From Oscillospiraceae bacterium (GTDB lineage: Bacteria; Bacillota; Clostridia; Oscillospirales; Ruminococcaceae), in the NCBI GenBank assembly GCA_900768245.1, contig CAAGCE010000275.1:1-50455 (forward strand): a stretch of 50,455 nt of DNA, in the 5' to 3' direction. A model generated the notes under the pieces. That model made no database searches. It saw only the letters and a program-made list of their open reading frames with translations, and was not told where the DNA came from. Below, piece by piece: positions 34,643 to 43,830 of this stretch (position 1 is the first letter of the stretch; each line of letters opens with the position of its first letter). The position numbers and the translations under genes were made by a program.

Positions 34643-35770
34643 ATGAAAATAGCGATATTGACATGGCTGTATAACGGGAATTATGGAACTCTCCTACAGG
34701 CTTATGCATTACAGGGCTTTTTAAAGAGAGAAGGATATGACGTTAGCAATATTAATTATAAACCTTCTACGATAGAAAAAGCGAAGAATCTAATCAAATG
34801 TCATAATTCTTTTTCTTTGTTTAAGGAAAAGTTTGATGGATATTTGAGTAAAAAACAGGGACAACCAGAATTGTTATGCCAAAGGGATAAAGCTTTTGAA
34901 CAGTTTCTGAGCAAAAATTTTAATCTAACCAAAGAATATTCAAAACCAAATGAATTGTCGGAATTATCAGGAAAATATGATGCTTATATATGCGGATCGG
35001 ATCAAATTTGGTCACCAATGCTTCTAAATCCAGTTTACTATTTCAACTTTTTGTCTGAGAATGAACGCAGATATGCGTATGCCTGTAGTTTTGGTGTCAG
35101 TGAAATTCCTAGTAAAAAAATGAAAATTATTCGAGAGTATCTGGAAAAATTTGTTGAGATTTCTGTCCGTGAAAAGACAGGTGTAAAAATCGTAAAAACA
35201 TTGACAGGAAAAAATGTGCCTATGAATGTGGATCCAACGCTTCTGTTAGAACATGAGGAATGGAATGAGCTTGCTGTTAGTCCTCGCATAAATGGACGAT
35301 ATGTTTTTGCTTATTTTCTGTCAAACAAGGAATCTTATGAGGAAATCGCAAAGAAAGTTGCTCAGAAACATAATTGTGAACTCGTTTTGATTCCAACGCA
35401 AAAAGATCACTATAAATTTGACGGCACAATCATTCAGAATGCTGGTCCATGTGAATGGCTTGGACTGGTTAAGGATTCATGTGCAGTAGTTACTGATTCT
35501 TTTCATGGCAGCATTTTTTCACTTGTTTTCAAAAAGGATTTTTATGTAACGAAAAGATTCGATGATACGAGTGTTAAATCCCAAAATTCTAGAATTAACA
35601 CTCTATTGGAAACATATGGGTGTGAAGATTGTATGGTGTCTGAAATTCAGGATGTTGATAAAAAGCATGATTTTAACTGGGAAGCCTTGCATAGGAGAAT
35701 GAAAATAAATGCATCTGCGTCTAGAGAGTGGTTAAATACATGCTTAAAAGGTGTAAGTAATGAAGTGTAG
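34643..35770 (+). CDS. Polysaccharide pyruvyl transferase family protein (first)
   Basis: About 375 residues. The family pattern is clear: MKIAILTWLYNGNYGTLLQ at the N-terminus, ICGSDQIWSP near residue 115, SFGVSE, and TDSFHGSIFS near 286. Known members (CsaB, WcaK) move pyruvate from phosphoenolpyruvate to a sugar as a ketal. The frame runs upstream into the previous gene, but homology starts at the ATG at 34643, 5 bp after the previous stop. It overlaps the next gene, an Fe-S protein, by 11 bp. Confidence 0.88.
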   Translation: MKIAILTWLYNGNYGTLLQAYALQGFLKREGYDVSNINYKPSTIEKAKNLIKCHNSFSLFKEKFDGYLSKKQGQPELLCQRDKAFEQFLSKNFNLTKEYSKPNELSELSGKYDAYICGSDQIWSPMLLNPVYYFNFLSENERRYAYACSFGVSEIPSKKMKIIREYLEKFVEISVREKTGVKIVKTLTGKNVPMNVDPTLLLEHEEWNELAVSPRINGRYVFAYFLSNKESYEEIAKKVAQKHNCELVLIPTQKDHYKFDGTIIQNAGPCEWLGLVKDSCAVVTDSFHGSIFSLVFKKDFYVTKRFDDTSVKSQNSRINTLLETYGCEDCMVSEIQDVDKKHDFNWEALHRRMKINASASREWLNTCLKGVSNEV

Positions 35771-36920
35771 TTTAGAAAATATAAGTGAAGAATCCTGCAA
35801 TGGTTGTGGTGCTTGTTATCAGAAGTGTCCAAAACAATGTATCCGGATGGTCGAAAATGATCGAGGCTTTTTGATTCCTCAGATTGGTAACGGGTGTGTG
35901 TCATGTGGTCTGTGTGTAGCCGTATGTCCAGAAAAAAAGAACTCTTACTCTCAAAATGAAGTGATCGAAGTTTGGGCAGCGGCAGATATTAAAAAAGAAA
36001 ATTTGAAAGAAAGTACATCAGGTGGTGTGTTTGCACTTCTAGCAGAACAAATCCTATCTCAAAATGGTGTTGTATTTGGTTGTGCATGGAATGAGGATTT
36101 CCATATAAAACATATTAAGGTAACTCAGAAAGATGCTCTGCTCAGCATTCAAAAATCAAAATATATTCAATCTAACACAGCAGATACATTCAAAGAGGTA
36201 CAAGATTTGTTGGAGAATAAAGTACCCGTTTTATATAGTGGAACAGGATGCCAAATAGCAGGACTCCAATCTTATTTAGGGAAGGAGTTTGATTGTTTAT
36301 ATACTGTAGAAGTGGCATGCCACGGTGTTCCCGCCCCTGGACTATTCATAAGATATATTGATTGGCTTGAAAATAAATATAATATTAAAATCGCAAATTA
36401 TACATTCAGAAATAAAGTGAAACATAAAAAAGGAGAGCATTATACTTTTGTATTTGAAGATATAATTGGAAGAAAGTTTTATAGGTATTCCAATCAAGAT
36501 CCATTTTATGCCGCTTTTCTGAAAGGAAAAACGTTAAGAGATACTTGCTATCACTGTAAATATAAAGGAACTGGTCACACAGGAGATATCCTGCTGTGTG
36601 ATTTTTGGGGAATTGAAAAAGCACATCCTGATTTTGATGCGAAGTATGGTGCATCTGCCGTTTTGATATATAGTGATAAAGGTAAGCATTTATTCAAAGA
36701 TATTCCAGACACGATAATTCGAAAGAAAAAATCTCAATATGAAACTGTTGTTGCGTGTAATTCCAGTATTATTAAAAGTACAGATACTAACAGTAAGATG
36801 AAATATAGCTTGAATGAGGGTAATCTTGTTGAAAGGATGATTCCTCGAAAATCTATAAAGAACGTTGTTAAAAATCATATTCCGGAATTGCTGAAATATC
36901 GTATCATAAAAAAACTATAG
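35760..36920 (+). CDS. FrhB-like ferredoxin-domain protein of glycan loci (first)
   Basis: 386 residues. Two [4Fe-4S] ferredoxin motifs at the N-terminus (CNGCGACYQKCP near 14; CVSCGLCVAVCP near 45) are followed by the coenzyme F420 hydrogenase/dehydrogenase beta-subunit-like domains (TSGGVFA, GTGCQIAGL near 162, CHGVPAPG near 184) and a CYHCKYKG cluster near 263. Such proteins recur next to pyruvyl transferases in surface polysaccharide loci. F420 itself is not expected in this organism, so the cofactor is probably a flavin. The reaction is unknown; a redox step on a sugar or its pyruvyl group is possible. Confidence 0.85.
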   Translation: MKCSLENISEESCNGCGACYQKCPKQCIRMVENDRGFLIPQIGNGCVSCGLCVAVCPEKKNSYSQNEVIEVWAAADIKKENLKESTSGGVFALLAEQILSQNGVVFGCAWNEDFHIKHIKVTQKDALLSIQKSKYIQSNTADTFKEVQDLLENKVPVLYSGTGCQIAGLQSYLGKEFDCLYTVEVACHGVPAPGLFIRYIDWLENKYNIKIANYTFRNKVKHKKGEHYTFVFEDIIGRKFYRYSNQDPFYAAFLKGKTLRDTCYHCKYKGTGHTGDILLCDFWGIEKAHPDFDAKYGASAVLIYSDKGKHLFKDIPDTIIRKKKSQYETVVACNSSIIKSTDTNSKMKYSLNEGNLVERMIPRKSIKNVVKNHIPELLKYRIIKKL

Positions 36921-36936
36921 AACAATGGGAGAAGAT

Positions 36937-38181
36937 ATGAAAAAAACAATTGTAATAGTTTATGATATGGCAGTCATCAGCGGAGGTGCTGCAAAAATTG
37001 CTATTCAAAGTGCAGTTGAATTGGCAAAGAGTCCAGATAATAACGTGATTTATTTTGCTGCAAATGCAGAAGTTGATGAATGCCTGCAATCTAATGATGC
37101 TATCAAGGTGGTTTGCATAGATACACCACACATTGCTACTAATAAAAATAAAATTAAAGCGAGTTTGTATGGCATTTGGAATGGACAGGCGAAAACGAAA
37201 TTTGCAAAATTGTTATCAGATTTAGATCCAAAGCATACGGTTATTCATATCCATGGGTGGAGCAAAGCATTGTCAGTATCTGTTGTTGCTGTTGCTCAGA
37301 ATATGCATTTTCCGCTTCTCATTACCTTACATGACTACTTTGCGGTATGTCCAAATGGAGGCTTTTTTAATTATCAGAAGAAAGAACTTTGTCATTTAGA
37401 GCCAATGAGTTTTAAATGTATATCCTGTAATTGTGACAAACGTTCCTATTTTCAAAAAATCTGGCGCTGTATGAGACAGATAGTTCAAAACCGATATGTA
37501 AAAAATGCTAAAGACATTCATTTTGCATATATCTCTAATAGAATTTTAACTTTGTCACAGCCATATTTGAAGTCGACAAAATTTCATTATTTGAGAAATC
37601 CCATCGACTTGTCAGATCAGATAGTAATGAATCATCATTGTAGCAATATTTATCTTTGTGCGGGAAGAGTATCAGAAGAAAAAGGTGTAGAAGATTTTTG
37701 CAAAGCTATTACAGAAGTACAGAAAAGTGTTGACATTCGGGGGCAAGTCGTGGGAGTAGGTCCGTTGTTGGATACGTTAAAGCAGAAATATCCTAAAATT
37801 GAGTTTGTTGGTTGGGTTAATAGTACGCAGTTGACAAAATATTATCAGGCAGCTAGAACTTTGGTATTCCCATCTATCTGTAATGAGGGATCGCCTTTGA
37901 CCATCCCAGAAGCATTGTCAGCAGGGCTTCCGTGTATTGTTACAGACTGCACTTCCGCTACGGAAACTATTACGGATGGCATAAATGGTTTAATTTATGA
38001 CACAGGTGATGTAGATGCTCTGAAAGAAAAAATACAGATTACATTGGAAGATACTGTTATAGATAGGTTTCAAAAAAATATAAGAGACTCTTTCAAATGT
38101 GGGGATTATAGTTATGCAACATATGTTGTTCTGGCTAATCGCTTGTATGATAGTATTCTTATGGAGGAACAAGGAAGATGA
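36937..38181 (+). CDS. Glycosyltransferase family 4 protein
   Basis: About 414 residues. N-terminal KTIVIVYDMAVISGGAAK, HIHGWSKAL, TLHDYFAVCPNGGFF near 131, GRVSEEKGVED near 245 and EGSPLTIPEALSAGLP near 316 place it in GT4. A cysteine group (CISCNCDK near 163) is an extra seen in some HDYF-containing members. GGGAG lies 5 bases before the ATG at 36937. Its stop overlaps the next start (ATGA), showing translational coupling. Confidence 0.88.
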   Translation: MKKTIVIVYDMAVISGGAAKIAIQSAVELAKSPDNNVIYFAANAEVDECLQSNDAIKVVCIDTPHIATNKNKIKASLYGIWNGQAKTKFAKLLSDLDPKHTVIHIHGWSKALSVSVVAVAQNMHFPLLITLHDYFAVCPNGGFFNYQKKELCHLEPMSFKCISCNCDKRSYFQKIWRCMRQIVQNRYVKNAKDIHFAYISNRILTLSQPYLKSTKFHYLRNPIDLSDQIVMNHHCSNIYLCAGRVSEEKGVEDFCKAITEVQKSVDIRGQVVGVGPLLDTLKQKYPKIEFVGWVNSTQLTKYYQAARTLVFPSICNEGSPLTIPEALSAGLPCIVTDCTSATETITDGINGLIYDTGDVDALKEKIQITLEDTVIDRFQKNIRDSFKCGDYSYATYVVLANRLYDSILMEEQGR

Positions 38182-39062
38182 AAAAGAAAATAAAGAAGTT
38201 TTTGCATAATTTCTATAAAGGAGCTTATGCAGTTGGCTACCGACATGTTAGTGATAAGGCTACACATTTTGATAATACTGAGCCATTTGAAGTATTGGAA
38301 CCAACATTACATCGTTGGTATGCGGATTCCTTCCCTTTTGTTGAAAATGGTCAGGAATATATTTTTGTAGAAATAATGGATGATGTTAACGGTGAAAAAG
38401 GAACAATCGGTGTAATTGACCTTCAGGATAATAAAGGATTTGTAGAAATCATTAATGAACCATTCCATATGTCATTTCCTAATACTTTTAAATTTAAAAA
38501 TGATATTTATATGATGCCAGAAACCAGCGAAGCCAATCAGCTGCGACTTTATAAAGCAGTGGATTTTCCCTATAAATGGGAACTGCAGTCTGTTTTGTAT
38601 GATGATATTGCGGTTGTGGATACCGTCTTTGTTAAGACAGAGGACAATATTATGTACGCTGTTGGTCAGAAACTTCCAGAAAAAAAGAATGTGTTGTTCA
38701 AAATTGATACAAATTCATGGAAGGCAGAACTTGCTGTACTTAAGGGAAACTATGTAGATAAGCGACCGGCTGGTAATTTTATTCAATATGATAATGGAAT
38801 CTATCATGCTTTGCAGGAATGCGGTAGAGTATATGGTGAATATTTACGTTTGTGCAAATTAGATTCTTTTGATGGCGAGACATTGCAGGAAAGAGAAATT
38901 GGTACTTATTCCGTCTCTGACATGACCATAAATAGTAAAAGAAACTATCGGCGTGTACATACACTCAATAAAATGGGTAATCTTGAAGTAATTGATTTGT
39001 TATATTATCAAATCAATCCTACGATTTTGTTGGAGAAAGCGAAGCGTGTAATAAAGAAATAG
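38178..39062 (+). CDS. Beta-propeller-like glycan protein (GINT1 N-terminal-like)
   Basis: 294 residues. Repeats such as HRWYADSFPFVENGQEYIF and FHMSFPNTFKFKNDIYMMPE follow the pattern of the five-bladed propeller related to the N-terminal part of plant glucosamine inositolphosphorylceramide transferase and to GH43-like propellers. In bacteria such proteins occur in glycan loci with glycosyltransferases or formyltransferases. No catalytic site can be named with confidence. Starts at ATGA, overlapping the previous stop. Confidence 0.6.
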   Translation: MKKKIKKFLHNFYKGAYAVGYRHVSDKATHFDNTEPFEVLEPTLHRWYADSFPFVENGQEYIFVEIMDDVNGEKGTIGVIDLQDNKGFVEIINEPFHMSFPNTFKFKNDIYMMPETSEANQLRLYKAVDFPYKWELQSVLYDDIAVVDTVFVKTEDNIMYAVGQKLPEKKNVLFKIDTNSWKAELAVLKGNYVDKRPAGNFIQYDNGIYHALQECGRVYGEYLRLCKLDSFDGETLQEREIGTYSVSDMTINSKRNYRRVHTLNKMGNLEVIDLLYYQINPTILLEKAKRVIKK

Positions 39063-39083
39063 GAAATAGATAGAGGTTCATAT

Positions 39084-40208
39084 ATGAGTAAAGAAAAAGT
39101 TGGAATAATTACATACCATTTTGCCAGAAACTATGGAGCAGTTCTACAGTGCTATGCCCTCAGAAAATATTTGGAGAAAGTGGGCTACGATGCTACAGTA
39201 CTGAATGCAATTTCAAGAGTTCAGAAGAAAAACAATTCTGTCTTTCATAAAAAAGATGGAATTAAGAATGTAATTGTGAATGTTATATTATTGCCATTTG
39301 TAAAGCAGAGGATCAGGAAAGAAAAGGGTTTTGCAGATTTTGTAGAAAATTATATTCCGCATACAGAAAAAGTTGTAAATGTAGAGCAGCTAAAGGCATT
39401 GGTGGACCGGGAACAGTATCGAGCCATTATCACCGGAAGTGATCAGGTGTGGAATCCGCATATCTTTGATTTTGACGATATGTTCTTTTTCCCATTTAAG
39501 ACGAAGGCAACAAAGATTGGTTATTCAGTTAGTATCGGAGAGTCATCTTTGGAGGATATTCGGGGATATTCTAAATATGCAAAGGATTTTCCGTATGTTG
39601 GTTTGAGAGAAAAGGGCGCGAAAGAAAAAGTAGAAGCAATTTGTGGGCACGGTGTTGTGGACACAGTTGATCCAGTCCTTTTACTGACAAGAGAAGATTG
39701 GGAAACATTTGTGGATAAAAATAGTCCGCTTGCTAAAGAAAAATACCTGCTATGCTATCTCATTGATAAGAAACCTATCAAGCGGAATATGGCAATTGCA
39801 GAACAGATTGCAAAAGCACGCGGACTAAAAATTAAGTATATTTGGATGCATTTGGAAAAAGAATCTTTCCGTGGCAATTTTGTCAATGATGCCAGTCCGG
39901 TGGAATTTTTGAATTATATGTATCATGCCTCAGCTGTTATGACAGACGGATATCATGGTACGGTTTTCTCTACAATTCTTAACAAGCCTATGTATTCCGT
40001 GATCAATAACAGACAAAGCACGGATTCTAGAATTCGGGATTATCTGACCTTGATTGGTCTTGAGAGTAGAATTTTTTATGGTGATGCGCCAGTTATTCCA
40101 AAAGAAGAGATTGATTACACAGAAGTAGATCCCAAAATTCGATCAGTTGCAGATGAATCAAAGGCGTTTCTTCAAAGTGCAATCGATAATGAGAGGGTAG
40201 TGGGATGA
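39084..40208 (+). CDS. Polysaccharide pyruvyl transferase family protein (second)
   Basis: 374 residues. KVGIITYHFARNYGAVLQCY at the start, ITGSDQVWNP near 109, YSVSIGESS and TDGYHGTVFS near 291 give the same family as the gene at 34643, but the two are clearly diverged, so they are likely separate specificities rather than a recent duplication. Its stop overlaps the next start by 4 bases. Confidence 0.88.
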   Translation: MSKEKVGIITYHFARNYGAVLQCYALRKYLEKVGYDATVLNAISRVQKKNNSVFHKKDGIKNVIVNVILLPFVKQRIRKEKGFADFVENYIPHTEKVVNVEQLKALVDREQYRAIITGSDQVWNPHIFDFDDMFFFPFKTKATKIGYSVSIGESSLEDIRGYSKYAKDFPYVGLREKGAKEKVEAICGHGVVDTVDPVLLLTREDWETFVDKNSPLAKEKYLLCYLIDKKPIKRNMAIAEQIAKARGLKIKYIWMHLEKESFRGNFVNDASPVEFLNYMYHASAVMTDGYHGTVFSTILNKPMYSVINNRQSTDSRIRDYLTLIGLESRIFYGDAPVIPKEEIDYTEVDPKIRSVADESKAFLQSAIDNERVVG

Positions 40209-41317
40209 AAAAAGTTATCTATATAGTGAAATCCGAGTTACATATTTATCCCCCTTGCATTGCACAAATTCGTATGTTAAAGAAAAACGGTGTGGATGTT
40301 GAAGTATGGTATGGCTCTTGCGCTAAGCAGTTGTTGGCAATTTTTGATGCAGAAAGTATTCCTTATGTTGATCTTCACGAACAGCGTGGAAAACTGCCAG
40401 GAAAACTAGATAGACTCAACAACTGGTATCAGTTTGCTTCAGCAGTGAAGAAGAAAATGAAAACTATAAAGAATGCTTCACAAACGCTGTTTTGGTTTGG
40501 AACCGCAGAGACTGCAATGCCGATGGTGGGCAAGTTGAAGGGATATAATTATGCGCTGACATCCTTGGAACTCTTGGATGACAATAAGACTAAGAACAGA
40601 ATTTTTAGTATGCTCACAGGAAATGTAAAGTTCATTGTTTGTTGCGAGACAACGAGAGCTTTTATTATGAGAAACTGGTATGGTCTGAAGAAGTTGCCTT
40701 ATGTTATGCCGAATAAACCATACGATTTTCATGACGAAAGACGCAAGACCCCTTCTATTGAAGCAACCAAGAAAGCAATTGAACTGGTCCAGGATAAGAA
40801 ATTTATTATTTATCAGGGAATCTTGAAAAGTCGAGATTATATGTTGGAGATGGCAAGGGCAATTCGTGATTCCGGTACTGGATATTACTTTGTATTGATG
40901 GGGCTGGACCCGGAAAATATTTTTGCAGATATTAAAAAAGAATATGATAAGAGTATTTTTATTAAGAATATTCCTGCACCATATCATCTGGAAGTGACTA
41001 GCTATGCTGCTATTGGTTTTGTTTTTTATGACGATCGGAATAGTTTGAACCGTGCATTTTGTGCTCCAAATAAGATTTATGAATACTCTGGTCTGCGCAT
41101 TCCTGCAATCGGAAATGAAGTTCCTGGTCTGGTTAATACAATTGGTGCTGCCAAGGCTGGAGTTTGTGTACCTATGAAAAAAGACGCTTTGATGCGTGCG
41201 ATTCGTGATATTGAAGAACACTATGATTTATATGCTAAAAACGCCTATGATTTTTATCAGGGAACAGATAACGAAGCATTGATGAAACGGATTATTAAAG
41301 AAAATGGCATTTTATGA
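40205..41317 (+). CDS. Glycosyltransferase, GT-B type
   Basis: 370 residues. N-terminal KKVIYIVKSELHIYPPCIA, then FIIYQGILKSRDYMLEMA near 200 (donor-domain start) and APNKIYEYSGLRIPAIGNE near 298 with an E-containing helix; these are features of GT4-like enzymes. The first domain is unusual for GT4, so the assignment is to fold rather than to a specific family. Translationally coupled to the pyruvyl transferase. Confidence 0.7.
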   Translation: MKKVIYIVKSELHIYPPCIAQIRMLKKNGVDVEVWYGSCAKQLLAIFDAESIPYVDLHEQRGKLPGKLDRLNNWYQFASAVKKKMKTIKNASQTLFWFGTAETAMPMVGKLKGYNYALTSLELLDDNKTKNRIFSMLTGNVKFIVCCETTRAFIMRNWYGLKKLPYVMPNKPYDFHDERRKTPSIEATKKAIELVQDKKFIIYQGILKSRDYMLEMARAIRDSGTGYYFVLMGLDPENIFADIKKEYDKSIFIKNIPAPYHLEVTSYAAIGFVFYDDRNSLNRAFCAPNKIYEYSGLRIPAIGNEVPGLVNTIGAAKAGVCVPMKKDALMRAIRDIEEHYDLYAKNAYDFYQGTDNEALMKRIIKENGIL

Positions 41318-41347
41318 GAAAGTGAATTATATGAGAGGAGGTAGATT

Positions 41348-42631
41348 ATGTTTCCAATCGTAGATTGGTTAATGATTTTGATTACAACGATTGTAACATA
41401 CAAATCATATAAAAAACTCGTTTTTGATAGATACTGCTCTGTATCATTTTATGTGGTATTTATTGTGTATATATTTTGCTGTGTCCCAATTATATTGAAT
41501 TATCTAATTGGAATGCCCCAATACACCGTTGTATATTGGTATAAAGCTTTTATTGAACCCATGAATAATGTTGACGTTAGTGTCATCTATGATATCTATA
41601 TAACATTTGCAATTTTTGCTTTGTATATTTATGGCACTAAAATGAATAGAAAATTGGTATCAAGAGCAACTGAACTAAACACTGTTTTGCGAAATGAAAA
41701 TGAAAAGCCCTGGATTTATGTATTTGGAATTGCTTCGCCAGTACTTTATGTGTTGTTGTCTGGTAACGCCAGTAAATTTTTGATTTACAGTTCTATGAAC
41801 CTGAGAGGTGTAAACGGACAGGATAATTTGATTCTAAATTCGTTAATTCTTGTTAGTTTGTTTTGCACATGTATTATGTTGTTCTCTGGAAGAATCACGG
41901 CAAAAAAGATGTGTATGCTGGTATTGATTACATTCAGTCTTGCTTGGCTACAGGGAAAGCGTTTTATTATTGCAGTTATGGGTGCCTTTTATCTCTTTTT
42001 TCTTACAAAGTCGGAATTGGGAGAAAAAGGAAGAAAAAGAGTGTTTTGGATACTCCCGATTATGGGAATTATATTGATTGCTTTCTCGGCCTTTTACTTA
42101 GCTGTAATTAAACCCCTTTCAAATATGAGCTTTGATAGTGTGTACGACATGCTTCGAGTTGATTTCGGAAGAGATGATGTCATCAAGTATGTTATATATG
42201 AAGAATTTTTTGAGAAAAATCACATCCTGGATTATCCAGGACAAAGTTTTTTTTCAACGCTTTTCATTTTTATTCCGAGAATTATTTGGCCCAATAAACC
42301 ATATAGCCACTATCAATATTTGACGTCATCTATCCTTAATCTTCCTATTTCGATGTTGCCCGCTGGAACAACACCCTGCTGGTATGAAATGACGTTGTGC
42401 AATTTTGGTTATTTAGGTTATCTGGTCGGTATATTTGGATTGATTGTCTTTTGTTCTTTTGCGGACAGTATGAAGCAAACCAAATCAAAATCTTTAGTTT
42501 TTATGCTCATTCTAGTTTTGCTGACACAGAATACGGATGTATATGTTGTCTATATTCTTTTTATTTTTATGTATTATATGGAGCAGCATATAAAACATCC
42601 GAAAATAGTGTTTAGAATAGGTAGAAAATAG
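41348..42631 (+). CDS. Wzy-like oligosaccharide repeat-unit polymerase
   Basis: 427 residues with about eleven hydrophobic segments and a large extracellular loop near 265-345 that contains DYPGQSFFSTLFIFIPR and WPNKPY. That loop pattern is typical of O-antigen/teichuronic-type polymerases. GAGGAGG precedes the ATG. It is the second polymerase candidate of the window, which suggests the two cassettes each brought one. Confidence 0.8.
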   Translation: MFPIVDWLMILITTIVTYKSYKKLVFDRYCSVSFYVVFIVYIFCCVPIILNYLIGMPQYTVVYWYKAFIEPMNNVDVSVIYDIYITFAIFALYIYGTKMNRKLVSRATELNTVLRNENEKPWIYVFGIASPVLYVLLSGNASKFLIYSSMNLRGVNGQDNLILNSLILVSLFCTCIMLFSGRITAKKMCMLVLITFSLAWLQGKRFIIAVMGAFYLFFLTKSELGEKGRKRVFWILPIMGIILIAFSAFYLAVIKPLSNMSFDSVYDMLRVDFGRDDVIKYVIYEEFFEKNHILDYPGQSFFSTLFIFIPRIIWPNKPYSHYQYLTSSILNLPISMLPAGTTPCWYEMTLCNFGYLGYLVGIFGLIVFCSFADSMKQTKSKSLVFMLILVLLTQNTDVYVVYILFIFMYYMEQHIKHPKIVFRIGRK

Positions 42632-42645
42632 AAGGAAGATAGACA

Positions 42646-43830
42646 ATGGAACTAGCAAGTAAAGATTCCTGTACAGGTTGCGGAAATTGTAGATTAGTAT
42701 GTAAGAAAAAAGCTGTTACGTTCACACGAGATGCGCTGAATAATATTTACCCAGTGATTGACAGCGGTAAATGTGTAGAGTGTGGTTTGTGTCAAAAAGT
42801 ATGTCCGGCGATTAATCAGGTGGAAAAAAATAGACCAAATGCGTGTTATTCCTGTTATGCTTCAAGTGAGGCAATACGGAAATCTAGTGCTTCTGGTGGT
42901 GTTGCGCAAGCAATTTATAGATGGTGTTTGGAAAAAGATATCCCATTTGTGGGTGTATATTTTGATAACAAAGAATTAACGGTCAAGTATAAACTGGGAT
43001 TTTCAGAAGAAGATATTCATCAATTTGTGAATTCAAAGTATACATTTTCTTTTATGGGAAATATTAGTGAGGATGTTATTGATATCTTAAAAAATGGGAA
43101 GCCACTTGTCTTTATTGGTTTGCCTTGTCAAGTAGCGGCAGTAAAAAAATATGCAGAAATAAATAAAGTCAACACGGAGAACCTGTTTACAGTCGATATC
43201 ATTTGCCATGGTGTGCCTTCTGATCTTTATATTAAAGAGCATGTTAAAAACATATGCAATGTGGGGGCTGAAATTGAAAGATTATCGTTTAGAGATGAAC
43301 GCTTCATGACATCCAAATTCGTATTTAGTGTGGATTATAATGGAAAGAACTATTATAAATACGTTGAAAGTAATGATAATTTCCAGATTGGATATCACAA
43401 TGCAACAATTTACCGACCTAATTGTTATAGTTGTATGTATGCGGGTCCTAACAGATGTGGCGATTTAACCATTGGAGACTTTACCGGACTAGGTAGAGTG
43501 GCTTCTGTTGATGGAGATATTGCAGAAATGAAATACCAAGGAGTTTCTTGTGTACTTTGTAATTCAGAGAAGGGGCAGAAGGTTCTTGCACAGATAGGGG
43601 ATGAAAAGTATCTTTCTATTGATATAAGACCTATTGAAGAAGCACTGAAGTTTGAAAATCAGCTTGCGAGTCCTTCTATTCCATCTACATATCGTAATCG
43701 TTTTGTAGAGTTATATCCGGAAAAAGGTTTTGACAAGGCATGTAACGTTGTATTTAAAAAGGAAAAGTTGAAGAGACCAATTATTCATGCGGCGAAAATG
43801 TGTGTAAAGAAAGTATTGGGAAGGAGATAA
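42646..43830 (+). CDS. FrhB-like ferredoxin-domain protein of glycan loci (second)
   Basis: 394 residues, the same architecture as the gene at 35760: CTGCGNCRLVCK near 9 and CVECGLCQKVCP near 44, SASGGVAQA, GLPCQVAAV near 161, CHGVPSD near 186 and CYSCMYAG near 262. In the first cluster the last cysteine is followed by K rather than P. It stops immediately before the flippase start, so the two are probably co-translated. Confidence 0.85.
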   Translation: MELASKDSCTGCGNCRLVCKKKAVTFTRDALNNIYPVIDSGKCVECGLCQKVCPAINQVEKNRPNACYSCYASSEAIRKSSASGGVAQAIYRWCLEKDIPFVGVYFDNKELTVKYKLGFSEEDIHQFVNSKYTFSFMGNISEDVIDILKNGKPLVFIGLPCQVAAVKKYAEINKVNTENLFTVDIICHGVPSDLYIKEHVKNICNVGAEIERLSFRDERFMTSKFVFSVDYNGKNYYKYVESNDNFQIGYHNATIYRPNCYSCMYAGPNRCGDLTIGDFTGLGRVASVDGDIAEMKYQGVSCVLCNSEKGQKVLAQIGDEKYLSIDIRPIEEALKFENQLASPSIPSTYRNRFVELYPEKGFDKACNVVFKKEKLKRPIIHAAKMCVKKVLGRR

